Shown: positions 1 through 7,379 of the stretch, one piece after another
How positions within the stretch are numbered: the stretch's first letter is position 1
Layout: each line of letters opens with the position of its first letter
Source of the DNA: JAWXCH01 sp034440595
GTDB lineage: Bacteria; Planctomycetota; Planctomycetia; Pirellulales; JALHPA01
Reading direction: 5' to 3'
Length of the DNA stretch: 46,734 nt
NCBI GenBank assembly: GCA_034440595.1
Contig: JAWXCH010000201.1
Coordinates: 1 to 46,734 of the forward strand
The notes under the pieces: generated by a model
Seen by the model: only the letters and a program-made list of their open reading frames with translations
Database searches by the model: none
What the model was told of the DNA's origin: nothing
Translations under genes and position numbers: made by a program

Positions 1-490
1 ACGACTGCAGATACTCGCCTTTCTCTGGCAGCGGCTCGATACCGAGCTGACGGTAATAGTTTGCCGCGCGCTTCTCGGCAGCTTCTCTGTTCGTCTCAAG
101 ATCCCTGAACAGATTGACCGGGCCGAGAACCCGTACCAGCACCACCGCACCGTTGTTGTCTGGCGTGACTCCTTTTTTGAATTCGTTGTTTAGCGCTGCC
201 AGATAGTCGGGATACCCGCTCGGCAACAGAGGCTCGGTAATGACCGTGGTCTCTTTGCCGATGGTAACCAGCATTTTTTCAGGCTTTGGTTCCTTCTTGG
301 CCTTGGCGGTTTTCTTGGTATCGGCACCCTTTGCGGCGTCCGCTTTTGCGCTGTTGACTGGTGCCGGTGCGGTCGGCGCTTCCTCGGCCAGCAGAGAAAG
401 CGTGACGGTGAACACGACTAGCAAAGCCACCAAGCCAGCCGATGCCAGTCCAGTTAGAGAGCGTAAGCGGTTCAGTGTTAAAATAGGCAT
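1..490 (-). CDS. Exported tandem-paralog protein (copy 3, partial at window edge)
   Basis: The minus-strand frame opens at an ATG at 490 and runs off the window start, giving 163 residues of a longer protein. The N-terminus is a signal peptide or anchor (Arg, then hydrophobic LASAGLVALLVVFTVTLSLL), followed by an Ala/Lys/Pro-rich linker. The next block, VTIGKETTVITEPLLPSGYP, is nearly identical to the block in the next two genes upstream, so this is the third member of a tandem family. Function is not recognised. The gene lies 53 bp downstream of copy 2 and probably shares its transcript. No convincing Shine-Dalgarno is visible. The C-terminus, expected to carry the pseudopilin-like block of its paralogs, is outside the window. 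Confidence 0.8.
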   Translation of the reverse strand, partial: MPILTLNRLRSLTGLASAGLVALLVVFTVTLSLLAEEAPTAPAPVNSAKADAAKGADTKKTAKAKKEPKPEKMLVTIGKETTVITEPLLPSGYPDYLAALNNEFKKGVTPDNNGAVVLVRVLGPVNLFRDLETNREAAEKRAANYYRQLGIEPLPEKGEYLQS

Positions 491-543
491 AAAATAATTC
501 GCTTTTAAAAGTTCGTTCTCAGATTAACCCGGCGCGCCAGTAT

Positions 544-2277
544 CTAAAAGTCCTCCAACGGCTCCACCGGTTTTACGGGGCTCATCCCCTCCGTAAAAAT
601 CGCCGGGTCGTCGTGATCGCTGACTAGCCCGTTGTAGCCGCCGCTGTCTTGCTTGTCGCGCCCGATGGAGTAGAGCAGCATCTCGGTTCGCTTGGATTTG
701 TAGACAAACGGCTCGCCAGAGTACGGATCCAGTGGCACCGCATCAATGTAATCCGGTGCCAGTTGATTCAGAGTCTTGGGAAAGTGCCCATGCTTTTGGC
801 GATAGTGTGCCAGGCTGATCGACAAGAAATTGAGCTGCGTGGTTGTTTGCTCATTCAATTCAAAGTATTTGAGGTAGTAGAGATAAGGATCAACTCGGTA
901 CATCAGTGAATTCGCGGCCAGTTCGCGCGAACGAGCTTCTCGACTGAGCAGCGAAACAGTATTGGCAAGGGACTCAATGACTCCTGGCGAGCGCGTCTCG
1001 AAAGGATCAAAGGCAGAAATTGGTACTTCGCTCATAAACGACTGATACAACTCATGTCGCCTGACTGGATCTTGAATCCGCGAAATCCTGGTTATCACAT
1101 TTATTCGCTCGTTGATTAAACGTAGCACTAGATCAAAGTCCCAAACATATCGGCGGAAACCGCGGTACCAATAATCTTCTCCATCTACATTTGTTCCTCC
1201 TGCCGCCATCCGACAAACCGCACTGAGTACTTCGTATCGCTCTCCAACCTGAATCGCTTGCCAGTACGAGGCAGGCGTCTTATTGCGGTCCAGAGCAAGG
1301 TACAATCCTAGAAGTTGTGCCTCGCTGATCTGCGGATGCATCATAAAAGTGCAGATCGCCGTCTGGATTGTCGATTGGAGGTTATTGCCGACTATCCAGT
1401 GCGTTCCCTGTGTAGTCTGGCGATGGTAGTTGCAAATCCGCAATCCGATTTCGATGTCTCTCAGCATTGCATCAAACCGCCGCTCTCCACACGCCAACAT
1501 TGCTCTGGCACACAATGCTTCCACCAGGAAATGGCGACTCGCATTCGGCAACAATAAGGGGTCAAACGTTCCGAGCAATTCCGAATCCTGCGAAGCAACC
1601 ACCGGCGAATAGTAGCGATCGCGCCTTCTGATTTCCTCCAACAGCGACAGTGGCTTCTCTTGCGCTTTCAACCAGGCCGCCACGTACGGATAATCGCGCG
1701 CCACCCATGGTCGCCGCGTGGTCGCCGTGATCAGACTAAAGAGAATAGCTTCGCGGTTGATTTCGCCGGGCTCGATCGAAGGACCATTGTCCACTTCCTC
1801 TTGGGTGAGTTCCGCAAAAGGAGGAAGATCCTGGTCGAGGATCGATTTTGTGTACTCATCCCAAGGAACAAAATAGTCCCCCTTCGCCGGTAGCGGTTTT
1901 ATGCCCAGCTTTTGATAGTACTGCGCGCCGGGCTCAGCATTGGCGTCAAATGATTCACTCAGGCATTGCGGCCCCATGACTTTCAGCAGCACGATCGCGC
2001 CGTTATTTTGCGGAGTGACCCCTTGGCTGGTGTGCTGATTCAGTGCGGCCAGATAGTCGGGATACCCACTGGGCAACAGCGGCTCGGTGATGACGGTAGT
2101 CTCTTTGCCGATGGTGACGAGGGGGCGGGGTTTAGAGCGGTTTGCCTCTTTTTTTGTAGGAGCAAGTTGCTCAGCGCGAAGGAGCGACAAGGTTGCGACG
2201 ACCGCAAATAACAGAGCTAAGGACAGGTGTCCCCACCCATGCGGCAGATGTCGAAAATGGTGCGTCGGAGAAGTCAT
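544..2277 (-). CDS. Exported tandem-paralog protein (copy 2)
   Basis: 577 residues of unknown function. It has an N-terminal hydrophobic segment (about residues 16-34) and a Lys/Arg linker. The family block VTIGKETTVITEPLLPSGYP and a GVTPQNNGAIVLLK motif follow. A long helical middle leads to a C-terminal block (about 490-555) of the form LAHYRQKHGHFP, then DPYSGEPFVY, then LLYSIGRDKQDSGG. That C-terminal pattern resembles the globular end of type II secretion pseudopilins and is common on planctomycete exported proteins; here there is no prepilin cleavage motif. The gene lies 44 bp downstream of copy 1. The shared 5' blocks are also similar at DNA level, suggesting recent duplication or gene conversion. 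Confidence 0.85.
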   Translation of the reverse strand: MTSPTHHFRHLPHGWGHLSLALLFAVVATLSLLRAEQLAPTKKEANRSKPRPLVTIGKETTVITEPLLPSGYPDYLAALNQHTSQGVTPQNNGAIVLLKVMGPQCLSESFDANAEPGAQYYQKLGIKPLPAKGDYFVPWDEYTKSILDQDLPPFAELTQEEVDNGPSIEPGEINREAILFSLITATTRRPWVARDYPYVAAWLKAQEKPLSLLEEIRRRDRYYSPVVASQDSELLGTFDPLLLPNASRHFLVEALCARAMLACGERRFDAMLRDIEIGLRICNYHRQTTQGTHWIVGNNLQSTIQTAICTFMMHPQISEAQLLGLYLALDRNKTPASYWQAIQVGERYEVLSAVCRMAAGGTNVDGEDYWYRGFRRYVWDFDLVLRLINERINVITRISRIQDPVRRHELYQSFMSEVPISAFDPFETRSPGVIESLANTVSLLSREARSRELAANSLMYRVDPYLYYLKYFELNEQTTTQLNFLSISLAHYRQKHGHFPKTLNQLAPDYIDAVPLDPYSGEPFVYKSKRTEMLLYSIGRDKQDSGGYNGLVSDHDDPAIFTEGMSPVKPVEPLEDF

Positions 2278-2321
2278 GAATCAGTACGAGGTTACGAGTA
2301 GTCCGTCGCTAATGGCAGAAT

Positions 2322-4100
2322 CTACTGCTTACTCTTTCCATCAGTTCGCGGCTCTGGTGGTGTCCAGCCCGCGGTATAGATCGCTTGATCGTCGATGTAC
2401 TCTTCTTTTGTAGGTTCGCCAACGAATCCGTAAAAGCCGCCGTGGTCCTTCCCATCCGGCCCGACCGAGTATAGCAGCATATTCTTGCCGTCCGTTTTAT
2501 AAACCAGTGGCTGAACGGTACACGGATCCGGCGGAATCGCTTTGACATACTTGGGGACCAGCGCGTCCAGCTTTTCTGGAAATCGTGCGTGGGCCAATCG
2601 ATACCGCGCCAATGCGATGCCGAGCAGGTCGACTTCATAGCGCGCCGCCTGGCGCGCTTCGATCTTATCGGCTGGAGGAATGGCTCCGGCCGACAGGCCG
2701 ATATGTCGCTCGGCCAGCAGTTCCGTCCGCCCCGCACGAGTCAGCGACTTGAGAACGGTGCGAATTATATCTTGCCAGGTTGTAGGAGGCACTTCACCGC
2801 CAGAGAAAATACTGCCTGGCACTTGTAGCTTGCCAATTTCTGCCAGCGCTGCTTGCCGCGACTTTCGATCAGCTATGGATTGTGCTTTTACTACTCGATT
2901 CTGAAACTCGTTTGTGCTGCGGAGCAGTTGATCATAGTCCCACAGCCATTGCCGAAGAGCAACCGGAAGCTTTCCAGGATTCCCTTCGCCATCGCAGCCA
3001 TTCTCGGCCATCTGACAAACGACGCTTAGGGCGAAATACCGCTCTCCTTGGTCATAGATGTTTGCTAGAGACTTTGAGAACCGCGTGCGCTGCCCTAACT
3101 CTGCGACCCTTTGTAGTTGTGCGTCTGTCACGGCGGGGTGAAAGATGATCTCTCGCAATACGGGCTGCGCGGCATTAACAAGTGTGGCGTGAATTATCCG
3201 GTCGACTAGCAGCGGTCGCTCCTCTGTGCAGCGCAATAGCAGCGAAGCTAATTCGAGGTCTTCTACGGCCGCGTCCAGTCTCCCCTCTCCGATATCCCAC
3301 ATTGCCAGCGGCACCAGAGCATATAGCACCAGTTCGCGTACGCGGCTGATGGTTAAAATGGGATCGTCGATGGATATTTCTAACGCACCGAACTTGCTGG
3401 GAAACCTGGGGCAGTAATAGCGGTCTCGCGTTTTCAATCCTGCCAGTTTGGCCAGCACCGGTCGCTGAGTCTCTAGCCAACGCGCAAAGGCAGGGTACTG
3501 CTTCGTCGTCCAAGGGCGGATATTGCAGACTTCAAGCGGTTTGTATTCTCGGGTCTGCCTAAATTCTTCTCCGTCCAGATTGGCTCCCTCTTCAACGTCA
3601 AACTCCAGATTCTTTGCTGTCAACTTCGGCAATTGATCCAGCGGTACCGTTTTTGCAAATTCCGACCAGCTTTGATACACCACATCCGCCTTGGGGATTT
3701 TGGCAATGCCCAACTGCCGACAAAACTCATCTTGATCGAGCTCTTTGTTCTCCGCCTGAATTGCTTTCCAGCCGAGCATCTCCAGCAGTACGATCGCGCC
3801 GTTGTTTTGCGTAGTGACCCCTTCGCTGGCTGTCTTATTGAGCGCACCAACGTAGTCCGGGTATCCGTTCGGCAACAGCGGCTCGGTAATGAGAGTGGTC
3901 TCTTTGCTGATGGTGACCCGGGGGCGCGGCTTCATGGTCCCCTCTTTTTTGTCGGCAGTTGCATTGCGCTCGGCAGACTTGGGATTGGCGTCTGCTGGAC
4001 CTTCTGCGGCAGAGAGCGACGCACCATTGGAGCTGACGAGCAGCAGCACAAGTAAGCAAGTCACCGCAATCGCGGCTGAGTGTTTTGCATAGCACAACAT
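2322..4100 (-). CDS. Exported tandem-paralog protein (copy 1, promoter-proximal)
   Basis: 592 residues from the chosen ATG at 4100. An in-frame extension reaches 4280, but it would start upstream of the promoter at 4155-4184 and would put 60 non-secretory residues before the signal peptide (hydrophobic core AIAVTCLLVLLLV). The protein repeats the family layout: signal peptide, charged linker, VTISKETTLITEPLLPNGYP block, helical middle, and a C-terminal LARYRLAHARFP / DPCTVQPLVY / LLYSVGPDGKDHGG block. Function is unknown. As first gene of a three-gene array it is probably transcribed with copies 2 and 3. A GGAGGG lies about 13-18 bases before the start, somewhat far for a Shine-Dalgarno. Confidence 0.85.
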   Translation of the reverse strand: MLCYAKHSAAIAVTCLLVLLLVSSNGASLSAAEGPADANPKSAERNATADKKEGTMKPRPRVTISKETTLITEPLLPNGYPDYVGALNKTASEGVTTQNNGAIVLLEMLGWKAIQAENKELDQDEFCRQLGIAKIPKADVVYQSWSEFAKTVPLDQLPKLTAKNLEFDVEEGANLDGEEFRQTREYKPLEVCNIRPWTTKQYPAFARWLETQRPVLAKLAGLKTRDRYYCPRFPSKFGALEISIDDPILTISRVRELVLYALVPLAMWDIGEGRLDAAVEDLELASLLLRCTEERPLLVDRIIHATLVNAAQPVLREIIFHPAVTDAQLQRVAELGQRTRFSKSLANIYDQGERYFALSVVCQMAENGCDGEGNPGKLPVALRQWLWDYDQLLRSTNEFQNRVVKAQSIADRKSRQAALAEIGKLQVPGSIFSGGEVPPTTWQDIIRTVLKSLTRAGRTELLAERHIGLSAGAIPPADKIEARQAARYEVDLLGIALARYRLAHARFPEKLDALVPKYVKAIPPDPCTVQPLVYKTDGKNMLLYSVGPDGKDHGGFYGFVGEPTKEEYIDDQAIYTAGWTPPEPRTDGKSKQ

Positions 4101-4154
4101 AAGACGGACCTGCCCTCCAGGCGACTGGCCAAGGTGGCCGATAGGGAAAGCATT

Positions 4155-4184
4155 ATTATACAAGCCAGAGCCAGCGACTATCAA
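4155..4184 (-). promoter_or_regulatory. Sigma70-type promoter of the tandem-paralog array
   Basis: Read on the minus strand, TTGATA (4184-4179), an 18-bp spacer and a perfect TATAAT (4160-4155) lie about 55 bp before the ATG at 4100. This is the best consensus promoter I noticed in the window. It decides the start of the first paralog, because the longer ORF start at 4280 would be upstream of the transcription start. Confidence 0.7.
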
Positions 4185-4368
4185 TGAGTTTTTAAGGCCA
4201 CTCACCAACTGCAAAGTCGCAGAAGGTCGCAACCTACCAGCCATAAACGCCAAATTTCTTGCACGAAGTTTGCAGTTCAAATCCGCCGCTTTGGTTATAC
4301 TTTGCTACCAGAACGAAGCGTTGCAAATTCAACGCACATCCAGAAATCGATATCTGTCAAAGAGCCAC

Positions 4369-4947
4369 ATGCATAGTGACCTTGCCTTATTGCCGTTTCA
4401 ACTGCAAACCCTGGTCGAAGGGGAGATTGATCAGGGCGAAAAGATCCTCTGGGTACAGCAGCCGATTGCCAGCCGCATGGCGCGGAACGCCTGGCCAATC
4501 GTCTTGTTCGGAATCCCGTGGACGGCGTTTGCCTTATTCTGGACCGGGGGCGCGCTCTTCATGGGGGGCAATCCGGGGCTGGGCGAAGGACTGTTTGCAC
4601 TCTTTGGGTTGCCGTTCATTTTGATAGGCGCTGGTATGCTATCCAGCCCGTACTGGATGGCACGCAAAGCACGCGGCAGTGTCTACGTCTTGACCGATCA
4701 CCGCGCGATATTGTTTGACGCTGGCATTCGCGGAGCCGTCACGATTTGCTCGTTTGAACCAGTCAAGCTCAACGACCTGAGGCGAACGCAGTATCCCGAC
4801 GGATCGGGTGACCTGATCTTTAAGCAGGACGTGCGTTACAACAACGACGGAGAAAGAAAGCATTCACCGGTGGGCTTCATCGCCGTGCCCGACGTCAAAC
4901 GTGTTGAAGAACTGGTCCGTGCGCTGGTCGACATGCACGCGGAGTAG
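4369..4947 (+). CDS. PH-like (bPH2/YdbS-type) membrane protein
   Basis: 192 residues from ATG 4369, chosen because the longer ORF start at 4270 adds 33 residues without family character. Two hydrophobic segments follow one another (WPIVLFGIPWTAFALFW, then LFALFGLPFILIGAGML). A soluble part begins ARGSVYVLTDHRAILFD, the typical entry of bacterial PH-like domains. The rest is beta-rich (GAVTICSFEP, DLIFKQDV) and ends in a helix (VKRVEELVRALVD). The family is membrane-associated and its biochemical role is mostly unknown. The gene is divergent from the paralog array. A TATACT at 4296-4301 could be its -10, but no good -35 is seen. Confidence 0.7.
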   Translation: MHSDLALLPFQLQTLVEGEIDQGEKILWVQQPIASRMARNAWPIVLFGIPWTAFALFWTGGALFMGGNPGLGEGLFALFGLPFILIGAGMLSSPYWMARKARGSVYVLTDHRAILFDAGIRGAVTICSFEPVKLNDLRRTQYPDGSGDLIFKQDVRYNNDGERKHSPVGFIAVPDVKRVEELVRALVDMHAE

Positions 4948-4998
4948 GGCAGGGCAGGACGCCCACTACAGAAAGAATTTCAGCACCCGTACGCCTTT

Positions 4999-5595
4999 TT
5001 AGAAATGGCGCCCGGAGGTACGCATTGGAGCCGGATCGCTGTTGGGGCTGAGCTGGCGCGGTTCGGGCGGTCGATTTGCGACGGCCGAATTCGCACTGGC
5101 GGCCGTGGTGCCGTTGCCATCAAAGCCGATGGCGACTTTGCTCGTGATAGTGTCTTCAACAAACTGTTGGTTGGTCACCGGCACGCGTACCGTTTGCTGC
5201 TCAGCGACGTAGCTACGCTGCGCCACTGGGGTGCGGATCTCTTGCTGGCGAGCTTCCCAGCGAATGGAGGGCACCTGACGAGTTGCCCAGTACGGCGTGC
5301 CAAACGGATTCCAGCGATTGGCCAGATAAGTCTCCGTGCGATATTCGGTCACGGGGACCATGACCGTACGGTACGTCGTCTGAATGTTCGTATCGTACTT
5401 TTCGCGATAGACCGTTTGCTGCTGTTCCTGCCACTGGGTATTGGATATCGGGCGGCGGATTTTCTGCTCCGTCACGCGATAGCGGACGCCATTTTCAGTG
5501 ACAATATTATCGGTTTGCTGTGCTATCGCGAAACTGGAGGGGAGCACGCCGATTAGCAATGCACAGATGCAGAAAGTTCGACCTGGCTGGTTCAT
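4999..5595 (-). CDS. Exported Tyr/Val-rich repeat protein (planctomycete type)
   Basis: 198 residues from ATG 5595; a longer start at 5691 is possible but the signal peptide follows 5595 directly (CICALLIGVLPSSFAIAQQ). The mature part has degenerate repeats that alternate charged/Gln and Tyr/Val/Thr residues, for example VYREKYDTNIQTTYRTVMVP, VTEYRTETY, RSYVAEQQTVRVPV. A Pro/Ser/Asn-rich tail follows. It resembles the Tyr-Thr-Val repeat proteins of Pirellulales, thought to be cell-surface or structural. No catalytic motif is seen. Its end faces the PH-like gene with a 51-bp gap. Confidence 0.65.
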   Translation of the reverse strand: MNQPGRTFCICALLIGVLPSSFAIAQQTDNIVTENGVRYRVTEQKIRRPISNTQWQEQQQTVYREKYDTNIQTTYRTVMVPVTEYRTETYLANRWNPFGTPYWATRQVPSIRWEARQQEIRTPVAQRSYVAEQQTVRVPVTNQQFVEDTITSKVAIGFDGNGTTAASANSAVANRPPEPRQLSPNSDPAPMRTSGRHF

Positions 5596-5816
5596 AAAAG
5601 CTACCAAAATGGCCACAAGTCCGGTCCCCCTGCGCACGCCGTTGTTATTATCGGCTTGAATTGCCCAGTCGCTTGAGATGGAGACGGGCAAGGGAGTGTG
5701 TCGCCCTATTCCCCAGCTTGTGTGAACTGCTTATATTCAACGATTGATCGGCGATAGCTTGACCACCGTACCTTTTGCCCCGTATTTGCTGCCATCCATT
5801 GCTAGAGGCCCGTTGC

Positions 5817-6074
5817 ATGATCAGTCCGAGTTTTTTGGAAATGCTCCGCTGCCCTGAGAGTGGAACGCGGCTAACACTGGCCGATGCGGCACAGATTTCG
5901 CAGTTGAACGCCGCCATCTCCGCCGGCAAACTCCAGAATCGCGCTGGCCAGGAGTTGAAAAAACCGCTCACAGGCGGACTACTGCGCGAGGACCAGACGG
6001 TTCTCTATCCAATTGTCGACGATATCCCGATTCTGCTGGTGGACGAAGGAATCGAGCTTGGTTCATTGAGCTGA
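5817..6074 (+). CDS. Trm112 family protein
   Basis: 85 residues, starting at ATG 5817 with AGAGG eight bases upstream. The N-terminus SFLEMLRCPESGTRL and the C-terminus VLYPIVDDIPILLVDE are the two conserved strands of the Trm112/UPF0434 zinc-ribbon-like fold. In bacteria these small proteins are often uncharacterised; in eukaryotes and archaea the family activates methyltransferases. Only one Cys (C12) of the metal-binding set remains, as in many bacterial members. The linker between the conserved ends is longer than in the shortest homologues. The HIT gene follows 85 bp downstream on the same strand. Confidence 0.75.
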   Translation: MISPSFLEMLRCPESGTRLTLADAAQISQLNAAISAGKLQNRAGQELKKPLTGGLLREDQTVLYPIVDDIPILLVDEGIELGSLS

Positions 6075-6159
6075 GTTTATTGAGCTGGGTACAGCTCGCT
6101 GGGTTCATTGATCGGGAGCCTTTGCAAACAATCTTGAGCAACCACTCCAAGGCAGTTCC

Positions 6160-6495
6160 ATGACCATCTTCCAGCGAATTATCAATCGCGAGATTCCGGC
6201 GAACATTGTCTACGAAGACGACCTCTGTCTGGCGTTTCGCGATGTGAACCCGCAGGCACCGACGCATGTGCTGGTGATTCCCAAGAAGGCAATTCCGTCG
6301 CTTGATCAACTAACTGAGAGCGACAGCGCGCTGCTGGGGCATCTATGGCTGGTGATTCCCAAGATCGCACAGCAGGAGAATCTCGACGGCGGATATCGCG
6401 TGGTTGTTAACTGTGGTGCTGATGGTGGCCAGACTGTGGACCATCTGCACTTTCACATCCTCGGTGGTCGGCAATTGTCGTGGCCCCCGGGGTAG
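6160..6495 (+). CDS. HIT family nucleotide hydrolase (HinT-like)
   Basis: 111 residues, full length for a HinT protein. It begins TIFQRIINREIPANIVYEDD, the family N-terminus, has FRDVNPQAPTHVLVIPK in the middle and ends with the histidine triad HLHFHILGG (H95, H97, H99). HinT enzymes hydrolyse adenosine phosphoramidates and acyl-adenylates in the cytoplasm. An AAGG about nine bases before the ATG can serve as Shine-Dalgarno. It follows the Trm112-like gene on the same strand. Confidence 0.93.
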   Translation: MTIFQRIINREIPANIVYEDDLCLAFRDVNPQAPTHVLVIPKKAIPSLDQLTESDSALLGHLWLVIPKIAQQENLDGGYRVVVNCGADGGQTVDHLHFHILGGRQLSWPPG

Positions 6496-6520
6496 TGCAT
6501 TGTCACGGATTAATTTATGC

Positions 6521-6587
6521 ATCAGCCGTTGGGCGCTAGCCCACGGTTAGAGCGGTAAAAACCGGTGGCTAGCGCCATACGGCTGAT
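6521..6587. repeat. Long imperfect inverted repeat (27-bp arms)
   Basis: Arms 6521-6547 and 6561-6587 pair at 23 of 27 positions around a 13-nt loop. Each arm contains the core GGCGCTAGCC or its complement GGCTAGCGCC. It sits between the HIT gene and wrbA. It may be a dispersed planctomycete palindrome or a transcription attenuator; there is no T-run typical of an intrinsic terminator. Confidence 0.7.
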
Positions 6588-6640
6588 TCGTCCAATCCTT
6601 TTTATCTATGACGCAGCACCAGCTAACTCAGGAGAAGCCA

Positions 6641-7255
6641 ATGGCAAAGATTCACATCGTCTTTTACAGCATGTTTGGCCATATCCATCAGATGGCCGAG
6701 GCGGTCGCCGAGGGAGCGCGTAGCGTCGCTGGTTCTGAAGTGCAGTTGTTTCAAGTGCCCGAACTAGTCCCCGACGCGGCCCTGGAACGAACCGGGGCAA
6801 AAAAATTGCGAGCATCGTTCGCAAACATCCCGATCATTGAGCCGGCCCAACTGGTCGAGGCCGACGCGATTATCTTTGGCACGCCAACGCGCTTCGGCAA
6901 TATGTGTGCACAGATGCGGAATTTTTTAGATCGGACGGGCCAAATTTGGGCACAAGGCAGTCTGATCGGCAAGGTCGGCAGTGTGTTCGCTTCGACCGGC
7001 ACGCAGCATGGTGGGCAAGAGACGACCATCACCAGCTTCCACGCCACGCTATTGCACCACGGCATGATCATTGTCGGTGTGCCGTATTCGGAACAGGGGC
7101 TGACCGTGATGACCGAAATCACCGGAGGTACACCCTACGGGGCAACGACATTAGCCGGTGCAGATGGTTCCCGCCAGCCGAGCGAGAACGAACTGAAGAT
7201 CGCCCGCTTCCAAGGGAAGCATGTGGCGGAGATCACTACTAGGCTGGTCAGGTAG
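6641..7255 (+). CDS. wrbA: NAD(P)H:quinone oxidoreductase, WrbA type
   Basis: 204 residues from ATG 6641, chosen over 6608 because AGGAG lies about eight bases upstream and MAKIHIVFYSMFGHI is the family N-terminus. It is a flavodoxin-fold protein: an FMN phosphate loop (YSMFGHIHQMAEAVAEGA), then GTPTRFGNMCAQMRNFLDRT, then the WrbA block GSVFASTGTQHGGQETTITS and HHGMIIVGVPYSE. These tetrameric FMN enzymes reduce quinones by two electrons and guard against oxidative stress. The gene is followed by a strong terminator shared with the convergent RasGAP/RGS gene. Confidence 0.93.
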   Translation: MAKIHIVFYSMFGHIHQMAEAVAEGARSVAGSEVQLFQVPELVPDAALERTGAKKLRASFANIPIIEPAQLVEADAIIFGTPTRFGNMCAQMRNFLDRTGQIWAQGSLIGKVGSVFASTGTQHGGQETTITSFHATLLHHGMIIVGVPYSEQGLTVMTEITGGTPYGATTLAGADGSRQPSENELKIARFQGKHVAEITTRLVR

Positions 7256-7312
7256 TTGCCTATCTGTCAGAGAATTCTAGTCGGCGAATTCTGCTCGGCG
7301 CAAAGAACGAAC

Positions 7313-7351
7313 AAACCCCGTGCGATGCGTATCGCACGGGGTTTTTGTTTT
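7313..7351. terminator. Bidirectional intrinsic terminator
   Basis: A perfect 14-bp stem (AAACCCCGTGCGAT and its complement) with a GCGT tetraloop lies at 7313-7344, followed by TTGTTTTT on the plus strand and preceded by A-rich sequence that serves the minus strand. It separates convergent wrbA (ends 7255) and the large minus gene (ends 7380). Confidence 0.9.
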
Positions 7352-7379
7352 TCACAAACGTTGGCAATTGTCAGCCTGC

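Noticed and set aside
240..497. Plus-strand ORF of 85 residues with a hydrophobic start
   Set aside because: It is antisense to the signal peptide and linker of the third tandem paralog, whose minus-strand frame is strongly conserved with the two next genes.
4101..4280. N-terminal extension of the first tandem paralog
   Set aside because: It would begin upstream of the TTGATA-N18-TATAAT promoter and place 60 residues before the signal peptide.
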